Below are positions 19,045-28,174 of a stretch of DNA of 64,000 nt, piece by piece. The notes under the pieces were generated by a model, which saw only the letters and a list, made by a program, of their open reading frames with translations, was not told the origin of the DNA and did not search any database. Origin of the DNA: Prorocentrum cordatum (lineage: Eukaryota > Sar > Dinophyceae > Prorocentrales > Prorocentraceae); the NCBI GenBank assembly GCA_963575745.1, contig CAUYUJ010001330.1, forward strand, positions 5,001-69,000, read 5' to 3'. The position numbers and the translations under genes were made by a program. The stretch's first letter is position 1. Each line of letters opens with the position of its first letter.

Positions 19045-21778
19045 CGGCGTCTCGCGATGGGAAGTCTGCCGGGTTGAACTCGGACTTGATCCAGCGAAAA
19101 TACGGACGGATATTGTGAATAAGACATAGAGCACGAAAGCGTCGAATCTGTTGCAGCACAATATAGTTCTTACATCTCCCTCGTGCAAAGGAAAGCACAA
19201 TAGCCATGTTGTCGACCAGGAAAAGATTGCGACTGTCACGGACTCCCCCGGCGATCAAACTTTCCAAACCTAGAACCAATGCACGAGCTTCTAACTCCAG
19301 GATACGCTCTCCGAACTTCCACCTCCCCTTTCCAGTGACTCTCCAAGGTGATATCAAATCTTTCTCAGTGATGCAGCCCCGAGCCGAGAACACGCCCCCT
19401 TCCCCGAACGGCACCTCCGGGAACAAGCTGTCGATCATCCAGACCTCCTCCCCTGACGACGACGGCAACGCCTCCCCTATGTCGACAACGCTGGCGGAGT
19501 CAATGAATGGCGTCTGACGGTGTTTTTCGCCTGCCTCATCTAAAGGATACAGTGCTGCACTTGCGGCCTCGCGAGCTCCGACGTTATGTACCCGTCGGAA
19601 GCGAGACACCTCTGAGGTACGAGCAATAATGGCCACAGCTTTGGCCGTCAGCGCACAACGGCAATGCCCCCATCCCTCGAGAGAGGCATCTGTAGCTACA
19701 ATAGTCTCGCACCACCGCAAGTCCCACGGAGCGCGCACGAGCGGCAACAAACCAATGAAAGCCTGGAGCTCCAGTCGCACCGTCGGCCAGACAACGGCCA
19801 TGTTCTCACCATGCCGATGCATGAAGGCGTAGCAGGCGTTGAACACACTCAAGGCAGTGCGATCGAGCAGGCTGACAAAGGCGGCGTGACCGACGAGCCT
19901 CTCGAGCTGCTTGCCACTCAGGCGCCGGCGGCGCAGGGCCCAGCGAAAGGCGCCATCGATGCGCCACCTCCGCTTCTCGGTCACCCGCGTCTCGAGCAGG
20001 TGTCCGTCCAGCACGCAGCCCAACGTCTCGCCTCCTCCCGCCATCAGCTCGTGCTCGTGCGTCTTGAGGCCCACCGCTCCCAGCGCCTCGCAGCCGGCGC
20101 CGAGCGCGAGCTGCACGGGCGCCTCCGAACTCCCGAACACGTCCAGGTTGTCCACGTACAGGGTGTACTGGGTCTCGGCGCCCTTCCGCAGCACGACCGG
20201 CTCCGTGTGGTCCGTGATCCTCCTGCCAGGTCCCAACTGGTGCACCTGGTTAAAGACTGTCTCACTGCACTTCTGAGCCACCCACAGGGACCAGGTGAAC
20301 CCCATGGGAAAGGAGGCCAGGCAGGGATAGACCGCGGCGTTGAGCGCCATGTCATCTCGCAGTGGGGTGTACTTTGCGGCGATCGGCCGCAGCGCGAAAC
20401 AGCGGTGCATCCCCTCGGGCAGCCGCAGCCGGTGGAAGCAGTTCTCCACGTCCCCCACACCCAGCGTGAAGCAGCAACTGGGGTCGGCGCTGAAGCCCGG
20501 CTCGCACTCTATCCTGGACAGCCCGTCGCTCGTGATCAAGTCCGTGTGAGGGGGGGCCCTGAATCGGCGATTCCCCCGCCTTGCGTCGATGATGAGCCTC
20601 AGGGACTTGTCCTTCTTGCCAACAAAGAAAAGGCCCGCGTGCTCGATGGGGTCAGTGAACCACTTGATCAGGCCCCGTCGGTCAAGGTCCAGGATGAACT
20701 GCCGATAGGCCTTCTGGTTCCGCGACAGCCTCTTGTCCCAGAACGGTTTGATGTCACCCAGCCACTCGTTGAGCTGTCTAAACTCATCGGTAGACCGCAT
20801 CATACTCTTTTGCCAACCCTCGATAATCAGGCGGTCCTCAGCGCCAAGCACCTCTGTCACGTCTGCAGCGTCATGGACATGGTCAGGGAGCGAGACGGAA
20901 CCAAACTCGTAGGGCACGACGGTGGTGTGGGTCTCCTCGGCGTCGTAGCTGAGATGACCACGGAGAAGCACTCTGGCGGCTTCTTCCTGAGAGGGCGCTG
21001 TCACCGGCTTCGCGACGACAGGGGCGACGAGGGTCGCCACGGCCTTCTCATCGAATTCAGATGGCTCTGAGCGCGCTGAGGAGCGGCTGCCCAGACACCA
21101 ATGAAGTGCATCCAAGGTCTCGTTCTTGCGCCTGAGCTCCTCCACGCGCAGCCCGTGTCGGTGTCTGGACCGACGGGAGGAGCCGCCCAGCCTGGCTGGG
21201 ACCTCGAAGGCGGGCAGACGCCGATGCACTCCCAGGCAGGGCCCAAAATGGGCGGCGGGGGGTGGCCCAGTCCCCCCGCCGCGCGCCTCACTCACGTCGA
21301 AGGCGGGGGCGCGGCGAGCCCGGGTTTGGCCTTCATCTTCGGCTTCCCGGTTCCGCGTCCCCCGCCGCCCTTCGGACCCGCTGGGGCCCCGGCCGAGCCG
21401 GCCGCACCTGTGTCGTCGTCCTCGCCGTCCTCCACGTGCCTGAGTGTGAGTCCTCCACGATGCACGCTGCCCTCCAGCACCTTCTCCTTGAGCCTGTTGG
21501 CGCCGTACACGCGGAGGTCTGGCGCCACTGCATCTTCCAGCATCGCCGTGCCCGAGTACACTCCCGCCATGGAGTAGTTCGGCTTGGCGCCAGGCACAGC
21601 GCGAGCCTCGATGATGGTCTGGAACCTCCGCATCAGCACCTCGATCCCCACCAAGCACGGCATGTTCACCTGGTCGTAGCACCCGAACATCTCGAAGCTC
21701 TCGGCGAGCACCCGCAGCTCGTGAAAAGCCCTGTCCGACGGCGACATGTGCTTCCGTCGTGCCCAGGCCTCCAGCCAC
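19030..21778 (-). CDS. YR element reverse transcriptase and RNase H
   Basis: The frame is open from 21778, but homology-like sequence starts after about 21290, so expression probably needs frameshifting from gag. RT fingers and palm lie at about 20690-20050: LFFVGKKDKSLRLIID, then GVGDVENCFHRLRL (motif A), SFPMGFTWS (motif B) and TLYVDNLDVFG (motif C, 20155-20125). Motif C is xDN, not xDD. RNase H follows with TDASLEGWG (about 19700), a roughly 110-residue insertion, ELEARALVLGL, LFLVDNMAIVLSF and SEFNPADFPSRD (to 19040). The four RNase H catalytic acids occur in canonical order, and the ending matches DIRS-type RNase H. Confidence 0.82.
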
Positions 21779-22863
21779 GAGGTGGGCATCGGGCCAAAGC
21801 GATCGATGTGCTTCATCACACTGAGTGTCGTACAGGGCCCGTCGAGAGGCCAGTCTCGGAAAGAGTGCGATACTGACTCACCGCACACCATCTTCCAATC
21901 CTTGTGCCTCTCCCCCTGCGAGTCCCAGTCGACCGCGAGCACTCGGACATCCGCGGAGGCCCCCTCTGCGCCGGCAGCTGTGGCGGCCACCCGCCGCTCC
22001 TCGAGCGGGCTGCCGACGCCCGCGACGTCCGCCTCACGCCCTCCAGCCTCTCGGCGGAAAGCTGCGACTGGATCGGCGTCAAGCTCGACGGCGGCTGTCG
22101 GCGCCCCACGCGGCGTCGGCGGCGAGAACAGCGCAAGCCTCTGGGTCCTGAAGTCCTCCAGGCTCATGTCGGGGTCGACGCCTATCACTGGGACCTCCAT
22201 GCCGGCGTCAGTCACCGCCACTCCGTGCACGCGGCCTGCGAACGCCAGCAAGCGCGGAGCAACCTCCGTGCCGACGTCGCCAATCTCCAGTCCAGGTTCA
22301 GCCACTCGCCAGACCACGGCTGGGGCGCCACCGGCTTCGGCCCTGCTGAGCGCGGCCCCCAAGAGGTCGCCTCGAAGGTCGCCACCCGGCCCAGACCGCG
22401 CACGCGCAGCTGCCGTCAGCGGCAGGGGTGGGCCGGGCATAGGAAGGCGGCCCCGCCCGACGAGCCGCCGAGGCCGCGGCACTGCCTCCAGCATCCCTTC
22501 GGCCGTGATCCAGCGCGTGGGCGCAGGCCAATCTGGCAGTCCGCGCTGGTCCCTCAGCGAGCTGACGCGCCTCTGGGCGGACTCCATCAGGTCCAGGAAC
22601 TCGCCCCGCTGGATTGGGCCGTCGAACTGCACAATCGACTCCGCCTCCAGCCCTGCGGGTCGCTCGCCCAGGGACTTGAGCGCCACGACCTTGTCATACA
22701 GGGCGGTATCCTCCCCATAGAAGTCCCCATTGGCTGTGTAGATCAACCAGCACGAGGCCGAGAGCGGCCACACCAGCACTCGCTCGTGTCCCCAGGCATC
22801 ACCCTCGAAGAACACCACGAACGCGTGCCCTGGCAATGGCGTAGTGCGGTCGGCGGGCGCCAT
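21292..22863 (-). CDS. YR element gag-like ORF
   Basis: I chose the Met at 22863 (MAPADRTTPLPGHAFVVFF). An in-frame Met at 22908 is also available but lies deeper in ORF0. The N-terminal part (about 80 residues) has regular globular composition. The middle is Ala/Gly/Arg-rich and probably disordered. Residues about 340-470 (HKDWKMVCGESVSHSFRDW and after) look globular again. The C terminus is basic and Gly/Lys-rich (PKGGGGRGTGKPKMKAKPG), suited to nucleic-acid binding, with no CCHC knuckle. It overlaps the RT frame by nearly 490 bases. Position and composition support a gag role. Confidence 0.6.
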   Translation of the reverse strand: MAPADRTTPLPGHAFVVFFEGDAWGHERVLVWPLSASCWLIYTANGDFYGEDTALYDKVVALKSLGERPAGLEAESIVQFDGPIQRGEFLDLMESAQRRVSSLRDQRGLPDWPAPTRWITAEGMLEAVPRPRRLVGRGRLPMPGPPLPLTAAARARSGPGGDLRGDLLGAALSRAEAGGAPAVVWRVAEPGLEIGDVGTEVAPRLLAFAGRVHGVAVTDAGMEVPVIGVDPDMSLEDFRTQRLALFSPPTPRGAPTAAVELDADPVAAFRREAGGREADVAGVGSPLEERRVAATAAGAEGASADVRVLAVDWDSQGERHKDWKMVCGESVSHSFRDWPLDGPCTTLSVMKHIDRFGPMPTSWLEAWARRKHMSPSDRAFHELRVLAESFEMFGCYDQVNMPCLVGIEVLMRRFQTIIEARAVPGAKPNYSMAGVYSGTAMLEDAVAPDLRVYGANRLKEKVLEGSVHRGGLTLRHVEDGEDDDTGAAGSAGAPAGPKGGGGRGTGKPKMKAKPGLAAPPPST

Positions 22864-23371
22864 GTTCCCAAGGCCTCTCGTGACAGCCACACGAAGCCAG
22901 CAGCCCACTCAGAAACGTAGTCGCCGCTCCGAAGCACAGCTGCCACCAACTGACCGGCGTCGGCTCCGGCTCGTCCTCAGAGGCGAGCAACGGCACCTCC
23001 TGACACTCCTGCTCCCAGGGCGGCCCCGCGAACTCAGGGCACCTCTCAGGAACAGGGCAAGGGCTGCACTCGCGGGCCTCGAAGCTCACGTCCCCGCAGT
23101 CGCAGGCAGCCGCGACGGCCAACTCCTCGCACCTCTCAGGTGCCGGACAAGGGGTACACACCTCGGCTTCAGAAAGAAGTCCTCCAGGATCCGCGTCTCT
23201 AGCGGTCTCCAGATCTGTGGTCCGCTCCCTGCGGAGCCTCGCCGAGCCCAGCGCGAACTCCGCCAGCCACGAGAAGCCCTCCAGCGCGAGCCCAGGCCGC
23301 TCCAGGAACAGCCGCCAGACGCCGGCCACGCATGGCGTAGCGAGGACGGCTAGGGCACAGGGGCGGGGCAT
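22799..23371 (-). CDS. YR element ORF0: small Cys-rich protein with hydrophobic ends (190 aa)
   Basis: I recognise no family. The N terminus (MPRPCALAVLATPCVAGVW) is hydrophobic and may be a signal peptide or anchor. The middle holds two near repeats, CTPCPAPERC and CSPCPVPERC, about 30 residues apart, each followed by an acidic or hydrophobic segment. A second hydrophobic stretch (WWQLCFGAATTFLSGLL) lies at about residues 140-156. The tail overlaps the gag start by about 65 bases in another frame. Its position as first ORF after A1 and the paired Cys motifs argue that it is real. A zinc- or disulfide-bound membrane protein is possible but unproven. Confidence 0.55.
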   Translation of the reverse strand: MPRPCALAVLATPCVAGVWRLFLERPGLALEGFSWLAEFALGSARLRRERTTDLETARDADPGGLLSEAEVCTPCPAPERCEELAVAAACDCGDVSFEARECSPCPVPERCPEFAGPPWEQECQEVPLLASEDEPEPTPVSWWQLCFGAATTFLSGLLASCGCHERPWEHGARRPHYAIARARVRGVLRG

Positions 23372-23383
23372 GAGCGCCTATCT

Positions 23384-23471
23384 GAGGCGGAAGAGGCTTG
23401 GACCGCGGTGGTTGCGGCCAGCACAGAGAATGCCCGCGGCCAGCCCCCTCCTTCACGCGCACGCACCCCCA
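23384..23471 (-). repeat. Split direct repeat A1 (88 bp), 5' end of the YR element
   Basis: Left terminal repeat in the sense direction. The first ORF of the element starts only 13 bases downstream, so promoter elements must lie within A1 or in the flanking microsatellite. Confidence 0.9.
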
Positions 23472-23554
23472 AGAGAAAGAGAAAGAGAAAGAGAAAGAGA
23501 AAGAGAAAGAGAAAGAGAAAGAGAAAGAGAAAGAGAAAGAGAAACATAAAGAGA

Positions 23555-23600
<46 letters not shown>

Positions 23601-23633
23601 GAGAGAGGGGGGGAAGAAAAAAAAAAAAAAAAA
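23472..23633. repeat. Composite microsatellite: (GAAAGA)n, (GA)n, A-tract
   Basis: (GAAAGA)n runs from the end of A1 to about 23560, (GA)n to about 23607, a G-run and then A residues to 23633. The order is the mirror image of the array at 15936-16468 on the other side of the YR element. Confidence 0.95.
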
Positions 23634-23935
23634 CGGAGCTCGCCTCTGCATGGAGCCCTAGCGGATTCATATGGTTAGGTTAGGTTTGCCGCCGATTTTC
23701 GCCGCACGCCCGGGCGCCCGGGCGCCCGGGGGTGCCCGGGTGCCGGGCGACAGGGCGCCGGGGCGCCCGGGCGTGCCCTGGGGTGCCCGGGCGCCCGCCC
23801 AGTAGCCCTGTAGCCTCATAACCTTGAAGCCTTGGAACCTTATAGCCCTATGGCCCTCTAGCTCTCTAACCCTCTAGCCCTATAGCCCTATAGCCGGATA
23901 GCCCTATAGCCCTCTAGCCCCATGGCCCCACATCA
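23634..23935. repeat. CCCGGGCG-rich and TAGCCCTA-type short repeats
   Basis: From about 23697 to 23800 the sequence is built of GCGCCCGGG words. From about 23805 to 23930 it is built of 8-10-bp words such as TATAGCCC and CTCTAGCCC. No coding potential. The second block is not a recognised telomere repeat. Confidence 0.8.
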
Positions 23936-24555
23936 TTGAAAAGATTGTGACTGAGGTTTTTCTCTGGCATCAGATATGTTTTTTTTTCAAAAATACTGCT
24001 CATACAGTACTGTTGTGGTAAGTTAGAAACCTTGTTTATACAAAAATTAAGCAGTGCTTCAAAAAATACGCTCAGAAAAATGCGTGTACCAAAAAAACGC
24101 CACGCTTCGCAGGACACACTGCGCAGGAAACACTGCGCAAGAAACACTAAGCAGGAAACGCTACGTGTGAAAACCACCATTCGCTATCGATATCAGACTA
24201 CGCTAAAAAACTCTCGCAATCGACCGCGAGACGTCGAGCTCCGGCGCCTGCCCAGCAGCACCCCCAGGGGCGAGATCCCCAGGCCCACGCCGGATCCCCC
24301 CTTCGGCGAGGCCCCCCTTCGGCGGAGCCCCCTCACCGCCCTCCTCCGGCCACACCCCTCTATATACAAGTGGAACGCGTGTGCCCAGGCTCATACAAAA
24401 AACTGAAGGGGCGTTTGAAGCAGGAGTGAAATGCAGCATCGAAGTCGCACTCGAGCGCAAGTGGGGTTGCCACACCTTGCGATGTGTGCACCAGGACCCC
24501 CAGGAAGCCTCAGGGGGCCCGACTTGGATACCAGAAGAGGCTCCAGGCGGCCCCA
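23936..24555. other. Non-coding region with a small minisatellite block
   Basis: AT-rich sequence up to about 24080 is followed by a short block of the ACGCAGGAAACACT minisatellite (24085-24170). GC-rich sequence follows with a duplicated CCCCCTTCGGCG word at about 24297-24330. Nothing looks like a gene. Confidence 0.5.
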
Positions 24556-24559
24556 GGAT

Positions 24560-24960
24560 TGTGAGTGTTGTGCGTGTGTGTGTGTGTGCGATGTATGCTT
24601 TGTGTGGTGCGTGCATTTTGTGTGTTGTAGGTGTTGTGTGTGTGTGTGTTATGTTTGTCTAGCGTGTGATGTGTTGGGCGTGATTTGCGTCTCTGCGTGC
24701 ATGTAGTTCTAAAGCCCCAGGAGGCCCCAAGAAGCCCCAGGCGGCCTCAAGAGGCCCCAGGAGACCCCAGGAGGCTTCAGGAGGCCCCAAGAGGCTCCAG
24801 GAGGCCGCAGGAGGCCCCAGGAGGCCCCAGGAGGTTTCAGGAGACCCCCAGGAGGCTCCGAGGCGGGGTCTGGGGTACCAGAAGGTTCAGAAAGCCCCAG
24901 GAGGCCGCAGGAGGTTCCAGGCGGCCCCCAGGAGGCTCCGAGGCGGGGTCTGGGGCTTGA
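24560..24960. repeat. (TG)n-rich tract and 10-bp (GGCCCCAGGA)n minisatellite
   Basis: TG-rich sequence (about 24560-24665) is followed by a roughly 10-bp unit, CCCAGGAGGC and variants, at 24716-24960. A 40-bp word containing GGCTCCGAGGCGGGGTCTGG occurs at about 24853 and again at about 24930. Confidence 0.85.
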
Positions 24961-25330
24961 TTTTGGAATGATTTTTCAAGCGAAACCGCCATTCCCTGAG
25001 AATCGCGGTCACAAGTATTGAAATTACCATGTGTTTTTGAAGGCTTTATGTTAAAATGTTGAAATTCCCATGCGTTCTTGGACCCTGACGTCACGATCTG
25101 CGTGAGGGGTGCCACCGATTTTCAAAATTTCGAGGATGTCCCGAGCGAAACGCCCAGAAAAATCGCGTACGCGTGCGCATTAATCGCCTCTGAGCTCTAC
25201 TCCCTCGGAGAGGCGCGTATGAGAATATGTGTGTATACATTACTATATATATATATATATATATATGTATATAAATGTGTATATATATACATATATATAT
25301 ATACATATATATATAGGAGGTGAGGAGGTG
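24961..25330. other. Unique-looking sequence and (TA)n/(TATATACA)n tract
   Basis: Bases 24961-25240 show no repeat or convincing reading frame. Bases 25244-25318 are an AT microsatellite. Confidence 0.6.
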
Positions 25331-25338
25331 AGATCGAA

Positions 25339-25713
25339 GTGGAACGGAGAGTTCCCTTACCGGGAAATCGATTTCGGTTTCGTGTTCGTGCGTGCCGTGC
25401 GCGCGGGCGAGGCGAAGCTGCGTGGGCGGGCGAGAGAAAGTCTCCTGTGGCTGAGGCGCGGCCGGACCAAATGTCTCCCTTCCGGGCGGCCGGGGGCCCG
25501 CGGTGCCCCGCCGGTGTCCCGCTGGTGTCCCGTGTGGCTGAGGCGCGGCCGGACCACATGACTCCCTTCCGGGCGGCCGGGGGCCCGCGGTGTCCCGCCG
25601 GTGTCCCGCTGGTGTCGCGCGTGGCTGAGGCGCGGCCGGACGAAATGATTCCCTTCCGGGCGGCCGAGGGCCCGCGGTGTCCCGCTGCTGCCCCGCCGGT
25701 GTCCCGATTATGA
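25339..25713 (+). CDS. Possible repeat-encoded ORF with three 29-aa units
   Basis: This 124-aa frame contains three copies of a 29-residue unit starting VAEARPD-(Q/H/E)-M-(S/T/I)-PFRAA. Each copy corresponds to an exact 87-bp tandem repeat. Because 87 is a multiple of three the frame survives. Differences fall in all codon positions, so selection on protein is not evident. No known domain. It may be a simple minisatellite with a fortuitous frame. Confidence 0.25.
   Translation: MERRVPLPGNRFRFRVRACRARGRGEAAWAGERKSPVAEARPDQMSPFRAAGGPRCPAGVPLVSRVAEARPDHMTPFRAAGGPRCPAGVPLVSRVAEARPDEMIPFRAAEGPRCPAAAPPVSRL
25447..25707. repeat. Exact-period 87-bp tandem repeat, three copies
   Basis: Copies begin at 25447, 25534 and 25621 with the word GTGGCTGAGGCGCGGCCGGA. 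GC-rich throughout, with a handful of substitutions between copies. Confidence 0.93.
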
Positions 25714-26520
25714 TGATGATATTGATGATGGTGATGGTGATGATGATGACGATGTTGATGTTTTATTTTGATGAAAGATAGTTAGATCGGTAGTGACTTC
25801 GATTGTGAGATCGAACGTGAGATCGAATGTCAGATCGCTTGTGAGATCGATTGTGAGATCGATTGTGAGATCGATTGTGAGACCGAATGTCAGATCGATA
25901 ATGAGATCGATAGTGAGATCGATTGTGACACCGAATGGGATATCAATTGTGAGATCGATTGTGATATCGATAGTGGGATCGATAGTGAGACCGAATGTGA
26001 GATCGATTGTGGAATTGTTTGTGCGATCGATAGTCAGATCGACTGTGAGATCGATCGATTGAGTTAGTAGTGAGATCACTATCGGTAATGAGATCGATAG
26101 TGACTTCGATAGTGAGATCGATGATGAGACCGACTGTGAGATCGATTGTGAGTTCGGTTGTGATATCGATGGTGAGATCGATAGTGAGATCGAAACTGAG
26201 GTCGGTAGAGAGATCGATAGTGAGGCCGAATGCGAAATCGATTGTGATATCGATAGTGAAATCGATCGTGAGACCGAATGTGAGATCGATAATGAAATCG
26301 ATAGTGAGTTTGATAGTGACATCGGTAGTCTGATCGAGTGCGCGATCGATTGTGATATCGATTGCGAGATCAATAGCGAGACCGAATGTGAGTTCGATTG
26401 TGGGATCGATTGTGAGATTAATTGTGATATCGATAGTCAGATCGATTGTGAGATCTATCGATTGAGATCGATTGTGAGATCGGTAGTGAGTTCGATAGTG
26501 AGATCGATCGAGTGCGACGT
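25708..26520. repeat. 12-bp GATC-rich satellite (GAGATCGATTGT)n
   Basis: After a short GAT-rich lead-in (25708-25790) the unit GAGATCGATTGT or GAGATCGATAGT repeats about 60 times with substitutions. Nearly every unit contains GATC and many contain ATCGAT. Because the period is a multiple of three, both strands show long artefactual frames (RSIV on plus, TIDL on minus). Confidence 0.95.
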
Positions 26521-26667
26521 TGGCCCCCCCCCCCTCGCCTCCTTATCACCCGAAGGGTGGTCTATGCGGTATAAATATATATATATATATAAAAAAAAAA
26601 ACAAGAAAGCAAACGAAACTAATCAAGCAACTATATATATACATATATATATATATATACAAACAAA

Positions 26668-26727
<60 letters not shown>

Positions 26728-26990
26728 AAAGATATGATACATATATAGAAAAAACAAGCCCCCGGCCCCTGCCCTTCCCCCCCCCCCCCCCCCCCGGAAA
26801 AGCCTCGGGGGGGGGGCGGGGGGGCACTGGGCAATCCAAAGGGGGGAGGGGGGGGGGCTCGAGGCCTCCGCCCCCCCCCGCACCCCCTCGCCCCCGGGGG
26901 GTGAGAAGCCCCCCAGACCCCCCAGAGCACCCCCCCGGGGGAAGGGGGGGGGACGGGGAAGGGCAACAAAAAAATCAAGGGGAGGGGGGG
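26521..26990. repeat. Cluster of simple repeats: poly-C, (TA)n, (CA)n, G/C tracts
   Basis: The (CA)n run spans 26671-26727, TA runs lie at about 26574-26592 and 26631-26660, and poly-C/poly-G blocks run from about 26778 to 26960. Non-coding. Confidence 0.93.
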
Positions 26991-27436
26991 GGAGCCAAGC
27001 CCCTTCTGGATTCTTCTGGTGTTTCTTGGCCTTCATGGAGCCTCCTGGGGCTTCCTTGGCCCTCGTGAAGCCTCACTCCATACCTCTTAGGCCCGACCCC
27101 TCCGGGTGACCTGGACGCGTAAACCCGTGTTTCCAGCTCGGGAGAACCATACTGAACACCACACGGTGGCTTGGAGCCATGTCAACACGTGGCCCCTGCT
27201 CGGGGCAACGCCCTCCAGGGTGCTCTGGGCACGTAAAAACCTCCTGGGAGCGTTCTGGGGTCCCCTGGGCCCTCGTAAAGCTTCCTGAGGTTTCCTGGGA
27301 CCTCTTGGCCCCGACGCCACGTTAAATACCCCATCTGGGCAACCTGCGAACACATGCAGAACGCATCTGTCAACGCCCAGAAAGGCTTCCCGAATATAGG
27401 CGACAAGCGTGCTTGGTGTGATTCCTAACGGTTCCC
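26991..27436. other. Degenerate CCTGGGGC-type repeat region
   Basis: Words such as TTCCTTGGCC and CTCCTGGGGCTTCC recur at irregular spacing. They resemble the reverse complement of the minisatellite at 24716-24960. No gene seen. Confidence 0.45.
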
Positions 27437-28174
27437 TTGCTCCTAATCCCCGTTTCCGCCTCGCTTCCGCTGGCTCCAGAGAGATTGCTGCTACGGTTGC
27501 TTGCTCTTACCTTATCTCCCGCTGCCGTATCGGCTTCAAAACATTTAGGGCCCTTGGCCTTAGAGCTACGCAGATCGCTCGAGCCGCGCTCGCTTTTGCC
27601 CGAAACATCCGCGCCGCGCGCGCATCCATATCACAGTGGTAGCTTGGAGCTGCGCTCGCTGCCCCGGCCTTTGGCCGTTCATATCAAGACGACGTCCGCG
27701 ACGTCGCACTCAATACTGGAATCGAGGCCCAGCGGCTTCCTCGCGCTGTTGCTCAGCGCCTACGCCAGCGTCTGCGACGCCAGCACCAAAGCCTACTACG
27801 CCTACCCTGCCACCTCCAACACCAGAGCCAGCGACGCCAGCGACTACGCCTTCAACGCCTACTTCTCCTACAGCAGTGTCAGCGACGCCGCCAGCTACTC
27901 CATCTCTTTTCCGACCCGCGTCAGCAACGCGAACTACTTCCCCAATACCCTCTCGCCGGACTACGTCTTCAACGACGCCTACTACGACAGGTTCTACATC
28001 AGCAGCATCAGCGACGCCAGCTACTTCTGTTCCTACGCCAGTGTCAGCGACGCTAGCTACTTCTCCCACGCCAGTGTCAGCGACGCTAGCTACTTCTCCT
28101 ACGACGGTGTCAGCGACTCCAGCTACTCCCTCTACGCCAGTGTCAGCTACGCGGCCTACTTCATCATCGACAAG
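27437..28174 (+). repeat. Low-complexity 21-30-bp coding-phase repeats upstream of a gag
   Basis: The plus strand carries diverged repeats of GCCAGTGTCAGCGACGC-type units. They give Ser/Tyr/Asp-rich (SVSDASYFS) or Thr/Pro-rich (SATPATSPTP) peptides depending on frame. The first of these frames is continuous with the gag-like sequence starting at 28175. Whether it is translated is unclear. Confidence 0.5.

Larger units (their letters stand above)
16469..23471 (-). mobile_element. Near-intact tyrosine-recombinase retroelement (DIRS/Ngaro/PAT-like)
   Basis: Read on the minus strand the element is A1 (23471-23384), internal ORFs, B1 (16892-16739), A2 (16738-16651), a 28-base spacer, then B2 (16622-16469). 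This split-direct-repeat order A1-internal-B1-A2-B2 is the hallmark of Ngaro/PAT/Kangaroo-type elements. It fits integration through a circular intermediate by a tyrosine recombinase. The two B copies differ at 2 of 154 positions and the two A copies at 1 of 88, suggesting recent insertion. The internal region encodes a small Cys-rich protein, gag, RT-RNase H, tyrosine recombinase and a C5-methyltransferase-like domain. Both ends lie in (GAAAGA)n. Confidence 0.88.

Noticed and set aside
19664-21070. 468-aa plus-strand open frame
   Set aside because: It is the antisense shadow of the YR element RT and RNase H, which has clear motifs on the minus strand.
23805-23930. Telomere-like CCCTA repeats
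   Set aside because: Words are irregular (TATAGCCC, CTCTAGCCC) and do not match TTTAGGG-type repeats in tandem.
25708-26373. 221-aa Ile/Ser/Leu/Thr-repeat protein
   Set aside because: The 12-bp satellite has a period divisible by three, so open frames are expected on both strands.
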